From: Polytrichum commune
Lineage: Eukaryota > Streptophyta > Polytrichopsida > Polytrichales > Polytrichaceae
DNA length: 64,000 nucleotides
Assembly (NCBI GenBank): GCA_950295325.1
Contig: OX485807.1
Span: forward strand, 34,008,440 to 34,072,439
Direction: 5' to 3'
In this document: piece by piece, positions 35,160-46,618 of the stretch
Layout of the letters: each line of letters begins with the position of its first letter
Position numbering within the stretch: position 1 is the first letter of the stretch
Position numbers and translations under genes: made by a program
The notes under the pieces: generated by a model
The model's input: the letters and a program-made list of their open reading frames with translations, nothing else
What the model was told of the DNA's origin: nothing
The model's database searches: none

Positions 35160-35515
35160 TTTTTCTTACTAGGCCACTTCTCTTAGGATATGAAACATAC
35201 TACTATTTTGAGATGATTAGTGGATATAAATCAGGTCCATAACCAATTTCTCATAATTTTTGGAGCTCATATGATTATCTTAATCAGCAATTGATATACA
35301 AATCTTTATGCTTGACATTAAATGGTCATATAACCCCCCCCCTTATGTTGACTATTGAACCTATAATGATTAACATATTTTGAGCATGAATACAATCCAA
35401 TCTTTTTAAACATACAACTTATTTTGGTATTCATTCTTAAAACCACACCTCACCACATACCACTCAAATATAGGTGTCATATGAAGATAAAGAACTGATT
35501 CAAGCACCCATTAGG
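35160..35515. repeat. dispersed repeat family, copy 2
   Basis: Second copy of the segment at 16172-16490, same orientation, with the same ordered landmarks ('cttctcttaggatat', 'tttggagctcatatga', 'taacatattttga', 'caatccaatctt'). It contains a C run at about 35333-35342. It lies about 1.1 kb upstream of PAL. Confidence 0.55.
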
Positions 35516-35559
35516 GCGTGTTGTGAACTGTTTTGGGAACTGTGAAGTTCCGAGGGAAT

Positions 35560-35790
35560 TCCTGTGTCCGGGGAGATTTTTGGGGCGTAACCGGTCGACG
35601 ACCCTAGTGTTTCCAAGTCCAACCGGTTACATGTTGACATCTTTCGTTTTTTTCTTTACAAATTCAAGGTATATTCTCTAGATTCCTCAGATGATCGGTA
35701 CTTTTCCTGAAATCTTAGGCTTCAACCGGTTGATTCTCAAACTCAACCGGTGCATCTGTAACAAGCGGCCGGTTCTCCCCGATCGTTGGG
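35560..35790. repeat. about 230-bp dispersed repeat, copy B (AACCGG-rich)
   Basis: Partner of 27085-27312. In this copy AACCGG is repeated: 'taaccggtcg', 'caaccggttac', 'caaccggttga', 'caaccggtgca'. These are near-palindromic AACCGGTT sites at fairly regular intervals. The ends read 'cggggaga' and 'tctccccg', an inverted match. It sits 0.85-1.1 kb upstream of the PAL start and could add regulatory sites there, but that is conjecture. Confidence 0.6.
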
Positions 35791-35817
35791 GACTTCAATT
35801 GTGTTGTTTGACACTGA

Positions 35818-35915
35818 TAACAGTGTTGACTCCAAGTACACGGATCCGGTAAACAAAGCGACCTTTGTTTATCCTCGCCGGACTTAGACTAGTCCCACCA
35901 GGGCTGCAAGACCCA
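35818..35915. repeat. dispersed repeat, copy B
   Basis: Second copy of the 29990-30080 block ('gttgactccaagtaca', 'ccggtaaa', 'tatcctc', 'gcaagaccca'). It lies directly after the AACCGG-rich repeat, so the PAL upstream region is a mosaic of at least three old repeats. Confidence 0.5.
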
Positions 35916-36106
35916 TAAAAGGTTGACCGGCCCCACAAAGTGCAGTCTAAAGTTGAGTGCCGCGACGCCTGTGTCTCTGGCAACTCGACACTGAGCTTAC
36001 GATCCTCATCAAGTCAAGCTGCCCTAGAATTTGTTCCCCACCTCGTGCTCGAATTGAGCCGCGTAGTCCACACCTGGCGAATATTGTCGTCAGGGTTTGG
36101 CAGAGG

Positions 36107-36113
36107 TATATAG
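36107..36113 (+). promoter_or_regulatory. possible TATA box of PAL
   Basis: TATATAG in 'gaggtatatagaggatgc', followed about 20 bases on by a pyrimidine-rich patch (ctccttttctttattcctc). This would give a leader of roughly 500 bases before the PAL ATG. The placement is plausible, but no transcript evidence is available. Confidence 0.35.
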
Positions 36114-36638
36114 AGGATGCTCTCCTTTTCTTTATTCCTCAACTCGTACTCAGTGCGAGACGACACTCTCTTCTACCTTCACCACTTATAAGTTATAGAT
36201 TCGAGCTAGCAAGGTGAAAGGTCTAGAATTCCGACTTCACACGCTTGAATACTACATAGAACGTAGCAGAAAGACGTCAACGAAGTTTTACGCAGTTGGA
36301 TTTTTGGGGGCGGTTCTTTCATAGCTTCCATCTGCCAGTGGAGTACCAGGAAAGTAATAAATTTGTTCTAAATCTGCATGCATTACGTCCACAGGAAGAT
36401 TTAGGTCAAGTGCAGGTGATTGAATGCATTTCAATTCATCGGTGACCCGTCGGTGATCTCCGGGTTGGTAGTGACTCCGAGAATATCTGCTGATTCTTCG
36501 AGTTACATTCACGTGGTTTCGAGTGGGTGAGTCTTCATCGTATTTGAGCACATTAAAGTTGAATCGATCGAGTTCAAGTCCGCTTCAGCCAATCAGTAAA
36601 TACCTAGTTGGTCAATCGACTAGCAAGAAGATACAGTT

Positions 36639-38861
36639 ATGGGTCTGACGACAGTCGCAAGCCCGGATGTGGCCAATATGAAGTACTGCATTAATCATGG
36701 TTCTGGCGAACTCACGAAGGCGGTATCGGCTGACCCGCTCAACTGGGCTCGAGCAGCCGCCGCGATGCGGGGGAGCCATTTGGAGGAGGTGAAGCAAATG
36801 GTGGCAACATACTACCAATCCAACGAGGTGGCGATTGAGGGAGTTAACCTCACGGTCGGCCAAGTCACGGCCGTGGCGCGCCGGCCGGAAGTGAAAGTGG
36901 TGCTCGATGCGGAGAACGCGAAGAGCCGCGTTGACGAGAGCTCCAATTGGGTGCTTAACAAAATCATGAATGGAGGTGACATTTACGGGGTGACGACGGG
37001 GTTCGGGGCGACATCCCACCGGCGCACCCAACAAGGGGTGGCACTTCAAAGGGAGCTCATCCGGTTCTTGAACGCCGGGGTTATAGGGACGAAGGGAAAT
37101 GCATTGCCAACAGCGACCACCCGGGCCGCGATGCTCGTGCGGACCAACACGTTGATGCAAGGGTACTCGGGCATTCGGTGGGAGATTCTGGAAGCCATGG
37201 AGAAGCTCCTCAATGCCCATGTCACCCCCAAGCTCCCGTTGCGAGGGACTGTGACGGCGTCCGGTGACCTCGTCCCCTTGTCGTACATTGCTGGGCTTTT
37301 GACCGCCCGGCCGAATTCGCGGGCCGTCACCGAAGACGGGCGCGAAGTCTCGGCCGAGGAGGCCCTAGCCATCGCTGGAGTCGCGAAGCCGTTCGAGCTC
37401 CAGCCGAAGGAGGGCTTGGCACTCGTGAATGGGACCGCGGTGGGTTCCGCATTGGCCTCCACTGTGTGCTTCGATGCCAACGTGTTGGTGTTGTTGGCGG
37501 AAGTTTTGTCGGCTTTGTTCTGCGAGGTCATGCAAGGGAAACCCGAATTCGCGGACCCGTTGACGCACAAGCTGAAGCACCACCCGGGGCAAATGGAGGC
37601 GGCCGCGATCATGGAGTGGGTGTTGGAAGGGAGCTCGTTCATGAAAGCTGCGGCGAAGTTGAACGAGACTGATCCGTTGAAGAAGCCGAAGCAGGACAGG
37701 TACGCATTGCGCACCTCACCCCAGTGGTTGGGACCCCAAGTGGAGGCCATCCGTAACGCGACTCACTCGATCGAGAGAGAGATCAACTCCGTGAACGACA
37801 ACCCCATCATCGACGCCGCGGGAGACAGAGCGCTCCACGGAGGCAACTTCCAGGGCACCCCAATCGGCGTGTCCATGGACAACTTGCGCTTGGCGGTCGC
37901 CGCGATCGGCAAGCTCATGTTTGCACAATTTTCCGAGCTCGTGAACGACTACTACAACAACGGGCTGCCTTCCAACTTGAGCGGGGGGCCTAACCCTAGC
38001 CTGGACTACGGGATGAAGGGCGCGGAGATCGCGATGGCCTCATACCTCTCCGAACTGAACTACCTGGCCAACCCGGTGACTACGCACGTCCAGAGCGCGG
38101 AGCAACACAACCAAGACGTAAACTCGTTAGGGCTGGTGTCCGCGCGAAAAACCGAGGAGGCCATCGAGATTCTTAAGCTCATGAGCTCCACCTTCCTGGT
38201 AGGGTTGTGCCAGGCCGTGGACCTCCGACACGTGGAGGAAACCATGCAAAGCCATGTGAAACTAGCGGTCTCTTTAGTGGCCAAGAAGACACTCTACGTC
38301 GACGAGGACAACAACCTCCTCCCGTCGCGGTTCTGCGAGAAGGACCTCTTATTGGTCGTGGAGCGCGAGCCCGTGTTCAGCTACATTGACGACGCGACCA
38401 GCGACACGTACCCGTTGATGCAGAAGCTTCGCGAAGTTTTGGTCCGTCACGCGCTCAAGACTGCCTCCTCGAAAGGTGAGAAGAATGTCACGGACGACGC
38501 AGCTACAATCTCATTGAGCAGTAGTAATGCGAGCGTGTTGAAGAGAATCTCTTTGTTCGAATCCGAGTTGAAGGAGAAGTTGCAAACTGTGGTGCCCGCG
38601 GTTCGCAAATCTTACGACGACGAGGGATTGTCATCGGTGGCCAACAGAATCCATGATTGCCGGTCATACCCTCTCTACAAGTTTGTCCGGTCGGAGCTCA
38701 AGACGCAACTGCTCTCGGGTTTACGAACAATCTCGCCCGGCCAAGAGATCGAGAAGGTGTTCGATGCTATTTCGGAAGGCAAATTGGTGGCCCCTCTCCT
38801 TCAATGTGTGCAGGGATGGACTGGAGCACCTGGGCCGTTCCCGGCTCAAGCTACATGTTAG
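36639..38861 (+). CDS. PAL: Phenylalanine ammonia-lyase
   Basis: A single uninterrupted 740-codon frame with a clean ATG and TAG stop. PAL removes ammonia from L-phenylalanine to give trans-cinnamate, the entry to phenylpropanoids. Ala207-Ser208-Gly209 in '[17 protein letters not shown]' form the MIO electrophile. The catalytic tyrosine loop is [18 protein letters not shown] (Tyr116). The selectivity pair is Phe143-Leu144 ('ELIRFLNAG'), with Phe rather than His, so phenylalanine rather than tyrosine is the expected substrate. 'NDNPIID', '[16 protein letters not shown]' and '[13 protein letters not shown]' are also intact. The length matches plant PALs (700-740). It has high third-position GC against AT-rich flanks and no intron, whereas most angiosperm PAL genes have one. 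It should be cytosolic and tetrameric. Several long antisense frames inside it are composition artefacts. Confidence 0.98.
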   Translation: MGLTTVASPDVANMKYCINHGSGELTKAVSADPLNWARAAAAMRGSHLEEVKQMVATYYQSNEVAIEGVNLTVGQVTAVARRPEVKVVLDAENAKSRVDESSNWVLNKIMNGGDIYGVTTGFGATSHRRTQQGVALQRELIRFLNAGVIGTKGNALPTATTRAAMLVRTNTLMQGYSGIRWEILEAMEKLLNAHVTPKLPLRGTVTASGDLVPLSYIAGLLTARPNSRAVTEDGREVSAEEALAIAGVAKPFELQPKEGLALVNGTAVGSALASTVCFDANVLVLLAEVLSALFCEVMQGKPEFADPLTHKLKHHPGQMEAAAIMEWVLEGSSFMKAAAKLNETDPLKKPKQDRYALRTSPQWLGPQVEAIRNATHSIEREINSVNDNPIIDAAGDRALHGGNFQGTPIGVSMDNLRLAVAAIGKLMFAQFSELVNDYYNNGLPSNLSGGPNPSLDYGMKGAEIAMASYLSELNYLANPVTTHVQSAEQHNQDVNSLGLVSARKTEEAIEILKLMSSTFLVGLCQAVDLRHVEETMQSHVKLAVSLVAKKTLYVDEDNNLLPSRFCEKDLLLVVEREPVFSYIDDATSDTYPLMQKLREVLVRHALKTASSKGEKNVTDDAATISLSSSNASVLKRISLFESELKEKLQTVVPAVRKSYDDEGLSSVANRIHDCRSYPLYKFVRSELKTQLLSGLRTISPGQEIEKVFDAISEGKLVAPLLQCVQGWTGAPGPFPAQATC

Positions 38862-40101
38862 CAAATCTAATTTATGAACTGGATTCATAAATTGGTGTGG
38901 TTTCTAATAACATGATCAATTATGTTACAGACACCCAACAATTTCTTCAGCAACAAATGCTGCCGAAGCGTACATATATTCATTCAGGAATAATTATCAA
39001 TCATGGGAGGCTAATTGGAAGTCTCCCCAGCCTGCTAATGGCCTCCACCAGGAGTTACTTGGTCAATTCCAGATCTTCAATGTGTGAGGCCCTTAGTTAG
39101 TCTTGATATTACCGGCCTACACATTAGGGTCGGAGCAAATTAGCATGATCCGTAGATTATAATTTAGGCCACAACTCATTCAAATGTAAGAAGCCCAATC
39201 ATTCCACATTGGAATGAATTGAATGCGATCATCATGATTTCACACAAGCTGTACCCTACCCTTGTCATATACGCTCTGAATGTATGTCATTTGGTACTTG
39301 AGAAATGCAACTACAGGCGACAGTTTTTTGTACCATATATGCACTGGGAACTGTTTATAGCTCGGAGACAGGAAAGAAAGAAAAGCTATTTGATCCTCAA
39401 ATCAACACCAAATACACTAAGTATCCCAATGGAATCCCATCAGGATGAATCAGTCACAAACGTATAGGTGAGAGACTTTGTACCAGACCCCTCGTACACG
39501 ACGCATGCATTTTTGGTATTTGCTATTGAAATCAATGGGCGAGTAAGAACGTAGTAACCGTAGTCTAGACCGTTCTTAAACCACACCTTCTGGTTCTTCC
39601 AAATTCCAATTGTGTAGAGCTCTGAGAGAAAGGGCAACATGAGCTTCCTCTGGCGATATTGTGGCCCCCATGAGATATTCTTATCTAGTAAGCTTTCATG
39701 ACATCATTTAGTCAAGAGTCAAACTGGCTTTCTTAGATTTTTGACACCACATCTTGTGGAGAGAGGGAATTTTTGCATTCGCGAGTGTATCTCTCTTTCA
39801 TCCAACATAAAAGCCCAGAAATATAATGCAGCCCAAAGGTTACCAATTTTAGTTGATTCAGCACCAATATTAGTTTAATCTCAGTCATTTGAGATGAATC
39901 GGCAACAAACCTATAGAGGGTTAAGTTTTGATGTTGGATGGATGAGAGGTACGCTTGTATGTGCTAACACCCTCTCTCCACATCGTGCTAGGTATCTCAG
40001 TGTTACATATGTCGATTGGCCAATCCTTTTTGTCATCCTACAAGGATACTTTTCCCATCGTTGTACTTATGAAAAAGGTATAATATTACTCAACATTTAC
40101 T
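38862..40101. other. PAL 3' flank and intergenic DNA
   Basis: The first few hundred bases probably include the PAL 3'-UTR. No further gene is supported; small frames at 39219 and 39894 have no domain. Confidence 0.4.
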
Positions 40102-40115
40102 AGCCTCATCTCTTT

Positions 40116-40280
40116 TTTCTTTTTTTCTTTTGGAACACAAAAGACACTTGATCACTTGACTAGTTTTTCCGTCAAATAGAGAGACGATTTCACAGATGGG
40201 AATTGAACTGCCAACCACTCCATTTGGTTTGGGTGCCTCTCCACTATCATCTGGTAATTTAGGGTCATTTCAAACCTTCC
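40116..40280 (-). mobile_element. tRNA-derived SINE, copy 2, with 14-bp target duplication
   Basis: The inverted copy of the 28471-28632 SINE. On the minus strand the head has TAGTGGAGAGG as A box and a B-box-like 'agttcaattcc', then a body shared with copy 1 ('ttgacggaaa', 'caagtg') and an A-rich tail (AAAAGAAAAAAAGAAAAAAG). It is flanked by a perfect 14-bp direct repeat, AGCCTCATCTCTTT (40102-40115 and 40281-40294). A perfect duplication and intact tail argue for relatively recent LINE-driven insertion. Confidence 0.92.
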
Positions 40281-40509
40281 AGCCTCATCTCTTTGACAAC
40301 TTACTCCCGCACAAATAAGTTCTAACTACAGAACCAACAAAACATGCGGTTCACCCATGTAGGAGGCGGTGTTGGTGCACTAGTAACTTAGTTTAATGTA
40401 AGTGGGTTTAAAGTTGACACATCGAGCTTTGCAACCTCCTATTAGGACATCAAACATGCGATAAGTAGGAGATGAAATTAGTGATATTACATCTCTCATA
40501 CTTAGACTG

Positions 40510-40700
40510 TAGTCTTTTTCTTATAATTGTGTGGGAGCTCATACAAATATGTTACACATAATCAGAGTTGAGATTCATTTCCTTGTCCAATGATTAGAGA
40601 GTTCCCCCCAAATTAACATTTGATTACCATAATATAGAATACTTGGTTAACAAATGTTGAGCATGTAGTCCAATCTCTTGACGTTAATATGTGTATGGTG
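40510..40700. repeat. dispersed repeat family, copy 3 (partial)
   Basis: A shorter, more diverged copy of the family at 16172 and 35160. It contains 'gggagctcataca', 'gttaacaaatgttgagcatg' and 'agtccaatctctt' in the same order. Confidence 0.4.
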
Positions 40701-42055
40701 TAATTCGTTCTTAGATCCTACACACACATTGACTAATAGAGGGGTGGGAGAGGTGGTGGGGGTGAGAATCCAAGGATTCCAAAAGAAAACTCTTCCTCCA
40801 AGACTAGCGCCTCCAAAAAAATCCCACTTCTCCGAGAACACCGCCACCTCCAAAGGGGCTTGTTTCTCCAAAGGGTTGTGCTCCTCCATAATCATATGAC
40901 CACCTCCAAGAGGTCCCCCTTCCAAAGGGTTGAACTTGCTCATACAAACATCCTTAGCATTTGATATAAAGTTGAGAATGGTCAACCATGTACATGTTTC
41001 CACCATGACATCTTACTCGAACTTTGCTTGCAATTTGCCATGATGACAATATGTTGTTGCTTAGGGATCTTACAAAACTTGTGCACAATGAAATAGACCA
41101 AAACTGCATGTGTGTTGCTTATTTGTATGTTTTGTCGGTCAAGAAGTAAATACAATTTCTTGTTTTAGAATAAGAAATGGAATTAAGATATTCCCAAGCT
41201 GGAAAATGAGAGATGGAAATAAAAAGTTGTGGATCCACTACCTTGGCAAACAAATTTGGAAACAATGCATACTTGGTATATTGATCATCAATGCCAAATT
41301 AAATATGACTAGATTTTACTTCTTCTTGACATGATAAAAATTAAAACCCATAAATATAGAATAATGTGATGTTAATCTCACTTGATTGGGTCTATGAGCA
41401 AAAGACTTGTCTAGAATAATAATGTATATAAGCACATTTTGTGCATTGTCGAGACATGCATGTTGCAAAACACATTATTTGGGGGTAAAAATTAAATTAT
41501 TGTGATGGGAACCCAATTTATACATATTCTGAGAAGCAGTGTGATGAAATGTCACCTTCTATCACAAATACACAATATCCATTTTTGGATATCTAGGATT
41601 TCATGTGACAATATCATCCATTTTAAGACATAATCACTCCTATTGTTGGTGACCTTGTGTAAAATGAAGTGGGACTGCCACTCATTTCCGAAGTAATCAA
41701 AGTATTTAAAAAGTGATGGTGATGGTCCATGGTCAGTAGTGTAAATGAGCCCTTTTAGTGTCCAAGACTCATTGGATCTTATATTTGCTTAGTAATAATC
41801 TTTTTAGGGTTTTTTGGACACAAAACCATGTCCTCATGCATCCACTTGTAAGCTCAAATGTTTTCCAATTCTTCATTTCACAACATTTTTTTCTTAATAT
41901 TCGGCGGACAACATAACTAGGAGAGAAGTTTTGTTGCAACAAAAATTTGGAGCATTGTCTGCAACATATGATCATACCCAAGAATCACTGTTAAATGATT
42001 CTCTCAATAATCGGCTTAAAAAGTTTCATGGGTCAATGTGGTATGCTAACACAAA
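40701..42055. other. gene-free intergenic DNA
   Basis: No gene recognised. The minus-strand frame at 40647-41006 is Pro/Gly-poor low-complexity sequence with no domain. No element ends seen. Confidence 0.35.
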
Positions 42056-42202
42056 ACATTATTAAATAGTGACAGTGCGTTCATTCATGTAAGCCTTGAG
42101 ATTAAAACCATGAATAATCAAATTGAATCTTCACTAGTTGTGTCATCCCATGGTTATATTCTTGAGGCCTACATGAATGAATGCACATTGCTTAGTAATG
42201 GT
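42056..42202. mobile_element. hairpin MITE, copy 2
   Basis: The left arm 'acattattaa', 'gtgcgttcattcatgtaagcc', 'ttgagattaaaaccatg' faces the right arm 'catcccatggttatattctt', 'gaggcctacatgaatgaatg', 'cttagtaatgg'. The outer ends and the 'catcccatggttatattctt' block match the MITE at 29816-29978. The stem middles differ between copies, so both belong to one family with diverged subfamilies. Confidence 0.7.
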
Positions 42203-42919
42203 ATCCACATACATTCCATATATTCCATAATTCTTCTTTGCCCACCAACACTAAGAGTGACACAATCGTTCATAGCCCATTGAACGCCACTTGTTGGTGG
42301 TGGGAAGGGGTTAAAGAAAGTTGCCTTTCTCCTCAATAAGATTGGTGAACAATATAGTATCTAATATTTAAATAAAATTGGACTAAGTCGTCCATGATTC
42401 TAACATACATGTTGCATTCCTATCATAACCTATAGGATCCAACAATAGGATTGTATGGTAAGATCTCATAATAGAATATGCATAGTTGATTATGGTAATA
42501 TTCGAGCACTTGTTTTGATTGTACAATTGCTATTCAACATTTATTTATATAGATTTAACATCAACAATTATATGTTTGATTTTTCCATCATATCTTAGTA
42601 GCATAGCTTTCGAGTAATCACTAAGGATGCACACATCTCCCACAAAACTAAGGTAAATTGGAATTATTGACGGATCTGTCCATAGGATTGAAGGAACCAA
42701 AAAGTTCAGATTTTGAAAATATGTCTAGACATTCTTAAATACGTGTTTAGTTGCCTCCCCTTCATTTCACCAAAATTGGAGGCTCCAATGCCACTTGAAT
42801 ACTCCTTAAACATCATAAATTGTCAAAAGTGGGGCAAAAATTCCATCCTAAGAGACTTTCAGAATAACTCTAATTATTGGAAAACATTTGAGGAGGCTTT
42901 TGTGTAAGGAGTGAAGGGT
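42203..42919. other. gene-free intergenic DNA
   Basis: AT-rich, with no gene or element boundary recognised. A short frame at 42713-42907 has no domain. Confidence 0.35.
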
Positions 42920-43510
42920 GGGTTTACATTACGTTCCAAGTCCAAGAAACTTGAGGTCTGAAACATCCCTTTAATGAACCTTGCGATCGGACTCAACATT
43001 GGACCTAAGCTAAAGATTGGTTTCTCAAATTGGAACTAGTACTCTCTTGAGTTGGGACCATTGAGATTTGGCCAGAAAGTGGTGCCACATTAGTACCACT
43101 TCATTTTTTTATACTTCAGGTTCAAGCCCTAGTGTAAACTCTTTGAGTCCAAAAAAATTCTCTCAATCAATAAGATCGCCCAAATTCATAGTTACTTTGG
43201 TGTTGGACTCTAGTGTCAACCCACCCTTAGGTTGACTATACATTAAGATTCCGGGTCCAAAACACTCCTCAATGGACCTTACTTTTGAACTTAAACTTGA
43301 TAATTGAACTGAACTAAGAAGAATGTGTTTTTGAGTTAGGATTGATGAAATTTGACGGGAAAGAGATGCCACATGACGACCACTTTATATTCTCATACCT
43401 CATACCTGAACCCTAGTATAAACTCCTTAAATAAATAAAAAATTCTCGACAAATAGAATCGCTCGGTTTTGGAGTTTCTTTGGTCTTGGACCGTAGTGTA
43501 AGCCCTAACC
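42920..43510. repeat. diverged tandem duplication upstream of eS10
   Basis: Two consecutive units of roughly 290 bp share ordered blocks: 'tgagtt(g/a)gga', 'a(a)tttg(g/a)c', 'tgccacat', 'accactt', 'ccctagt(g/a)taaactc', 'aattctc', 'aatcg/gatcgc' and 'ttggactctagtgt' against 'ttggaccgtagtgt'. The second copy ends about 280 bp before the eS10 start. No coding content. Confidence 0.5.
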
Positions 43511-43701
43511 ATCCGACCTTGGCCCCAACAAAAACCTAGAAAGCCGAGTGTTGAAAGAATCCTCGGAGTGAGGAGGAGGTTCGAACCCGTGACCGGTAAC
43601 ACGCTGCGAAGACCACGGTCCGAGAGCCGCGTTCCCAATGATAAGGGAACGCGTGCGCGGAGTTCGCAAGGGGGGAAGCAGGAGGTATAGGCAGGGAGAG
43701 G

Positions 43702-43710
43702 AAACCCTAG
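43702..43710 (+). promoter_or_regulatory. telo-box in the eS10 leader
   Basis: AAACCCTAG lies 82 bp before the eS10 ATG. Telo-boxes (AAACCCTA) at transcription starts of ribosomal protein genes are well established in plants, so this is likely part of the core promoter or leader. Confidence 0.6.
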
Positions 43711-43791
43711 CGCCCTCTCTTTCAGTCGCGGCGCCATCGCCAGGCCATCTCACACCACGCCATCGCCCTTGTTGCGTCAAGGCCTGGCACC

Positions 43792-44343
43792 ATGTTGATC
43801 CCGAAGAAGAATCGCGTCGAGGTTTACAAGTATCTCTTCAAGGAAGGTGTGCTGTACGCCAAGAAGGATTACAATGCTCCCAAGCACCCCGAGATTGATG
43901 TGCCCAACCTACAGGTCATCAAGCTCATGCAGAGCTTCAAGAGCAAGGAGTACGTGAAGGAGTCCTTCGCATGGAGGCACTACTATTGGTACCTCACCAA
44001 CGACGGCATTGAGCATCTGCGTACCTACCTCAACTTGCCTTCCGAAATTGTGCCCGCCACTTTGAAGAAGTCCGCACGGCCGCCAACCAGGCCCATGGGC
44101 GGAGCGCCCGGAGGCGATCGTCCACCCAGGGGACCCCCCAGGGAAGGAGAGAGGCCACGATTCGGTGACCGTGAGGGATACCGGAGCGGTGCACCCCGCG
44201 GAGCGCCCGGTGCCTTCGGAGGTGAGAAGGGTGGAGCTCCAGGAGAATACAGACCCGAGTTCCGTGGACCTCCCAGAGGAGGGTTCGGCCGTGGAGGAGG
44301 TGGCTTCGGAGGAGGTGCTCCTGGTGCCCCTGCCGCCGAGTAG
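43792..44343 (+). CDS. RPS10: 40S ribosomal protein eS10
   Basis: A 183-residue intact frame. Residues 1-95 form the S10_plectin domain: [20 protein letters not shown], '[19 protein letters not shown]', '[19 protein letters not shown]', '[14 protein letters not shown]'. The C-terminal half is the usual Pro/Gly/Arg-rich tail ending [15 protein letters not shown]. The protein sits on the 40S beak near the mRNA entry. The coding region has no intron, whereas characterised angiosperm copies are interrupted, so either this lineage lacks them or the copy is retro-derived. A promoter telo-box and non-decayed codons favour a working gene. The codons are GC-rich compared with flanks. Confidence 0.97.
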   Translation: MLIPKKNRVEVYKYLFKEGVLYAKKDYNAPKHPEIDVPNLQVIKLMQSFKSKEYVKESFAWRHYYWYLTNDGIEHLRTYLNLPSEIVPATLKKSARPPTRPMGGAPGGDRPPRGPPREGERPRFGDREGYRSGAPRGAPGAFGGEKGGAPGEYRPEFRGPPRGGFGRGGGGFGGGAPGAPAAE

Positions 44344-46618
44344 GGTTTGAATGACATTTCACCTGGTCGTGTCTATACTGGCTAGGGTTTAGGTTTGGAA
44401 TGTGACATTGGATGTGATGCATGCCCCAGATGATTAGGGTTCGGTCTTTCCGTGAAGAATTCCAGCTGTAAGAGATTGCTTGGAAAATCCACGTGATTGA
44501 CCCAATTTTCATTCTGTAAATGAATACGTCCTTGACCTAATTTTGCATGGGTGTATTGTGTCACCGCTTCTTTCATCATGTGTTTCTGGTTCTCCAATGT
44601 CTGGTTGAATTGTTTGGGATTTGAGTATATAGTCTGTGATTAGTTAAGCTGCTGGCCATCATATCATGTAAGAAAATCATGGCCAATTATATATAGAGAT
44701 TTGAGTATTGTCTGGGTGTAGTTGTATTCTTCGCTAATGTTTAGAGACGTAGAGGAGTTGCAAATCGTTCCGATGAGGATTAGGGTTTCGCTCAGATATT
44801 TAGTAAAGTTTTGACTGTTTAGGTTATTGTGACATTGACGAGTCGTACTTAATATTATAATCGGATTTTAAATGTGTACATGAGTTGAATTGATACATGT
44901 CTCTAAACGTAACGTCGTAATAGGCATATGTTATCTTCATCCGTCAGCTGATGAACCGAGAGGATGGAAGTACTGCCTTCGTATTTAATCAGTCAAACTC
45001 TTTTGAATTCGATGATGTCTTAGAATGGGGTTTCATTGCGACCCTATTTCAACATGTGGCTATCTATTCCATGTGGCTTTGTGACGTCGTTTGTTCCAAT
45101 CTGCAATCGAAGTTATTCCACGTGACACTGTTTACATAAATGCCCTACTTCAAGCAAGACCATGTAGTTTTAATCAGTCTTGGTCTTTGCTAACCAATTT
45201 TGAACCTGTATTAAGTTTGACACTGGTTGCAGCGTGCACGATGTGAAGGAAAGGTATTGTAGGTTATAAGTAACAATTCTGTCTATACCAGAAAAAACTT
45301 CATATTATAATTTTCTATTGTGCTATGCATTGGTTAGAAGATCTTGCATTTATCATTGTCACATGGTTGTGAGCTTAAGGGTATGTATGGAGGTTTTTGT
45401 TACTAGCATGGCTGGAACATGTTCTGTAGCAGTAGAAGGATTCTTCATAAGTTTATAGAAGATACTCTTGTGTACTTGGTGCCATTTAGTGTTCTGTATT
45501 AGGAATATGTGATTTGTGCTGCCTTGTGATGCTGATCTCAATGTTCAAATCTGTGTTAGGCAGGTTCTGAGGTTGCATGACATTGCAGACCTTATATCTT
45601 GTTGCTCCTAATTTAATGGTATTTCAGGCTTACTTGCATGCATTCCTCATTTTATCATTTGGTACAGCAGTTTTTCTTATGTAAAGGGATGGTCATCGAC
45701 AACTTCACACCTATTTGTTACTCAAATATCTATGTTGATCCAAGTCAATATGAAAATTAGTGGAGTCGAATCGTCTGGGTATAGGCTCTATGTCTCAGTC
45801 CGAGTGTATCTTGGAAGGTGTATACTGCCGCTAGTAACCAGTGTGATGTACATTATGTTCTAGATCGAGGTAGTATGGTAACATGATTGGTAAGTTACAA
45901 CCCCAGCTTTATGAATTACTCGCCTCTTAATTGATATCAACTGTGTCTCTCGACTATTTTGTGGTCTTGAAAGCTAAGTCTGGCTAAAGAAGAACATGAA
46001 TGAATAGTTTTAGGAACATAGAGATTGTCTGGCGAGCTCCCAGTGTTTTTTCACTTGATGAATGATAAGGATACTCTAGTGCAGTATTTCCCCACAGCTG
46101 TCTAGTTGTGTTTCGTTCTACCACATAAAGGTGATATGATGAAAATGATACACTATCAATCCATCTTGTGACTCTTATAAAACACCCAATTCATAAAATG
46201 CTGTCATGTCAGACTTGTGCACATGGAGAGTGAAATGTCATATATTGGAAGGAATCTGAAGTTTTAGGTTACAGTATTTTGTTCCTTGTGGTATTCTATA
46301 CCTACTGTGTCAGCCTCAGCTGTTTGTTGCATTATTGTTGTCTTTGTTAATTTATCAAATGGATCAGCACTGTAGTAGATGATATATATGGAGTTGTAGA
46401 TCTTATTCTTTGACTTTCTATGCTTGAAACTTTTCAGAAGTCAAGAACAAAGTTGCATCAATAACCCAACAAAGAATACAAGTCTAGGTTTATTGACCAG
46501 AATGAGCATTATTGGGCAAAATGAGTGTGGTTTGATGGGGATGGGTAATTGAGTTAATAACTCTGATAAATTATGAGCCTTGTACTCCAATATAATTCGA
46601 CTGTAGTCTACAAAATCC
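44344..46618. other. eS10 3' flank and intergenic DNA
   Basis: The first roughly 300 bases are likely eS10 3'-UTR. No other gene is supported over about 2 kb. Frames such as 44951-45139 lack domains. Confidence 0.4.

Noticed and set aside
36612-37928. Long antisense frames over PAL (202 and 234 codons)
   Set aside because: They mirror the GC-rich third-position bias of PAL and have no domain. They are shadow frames.
43560-43640. tRNA gene or SINE just upstream of eS10 (GGTTCGAACC)
   Set aside because: A B-box-like core is present on the minus strand, but the T stem does not pair outside it and no convincing A box is spaced correctly. At most it is a SINE remnant.
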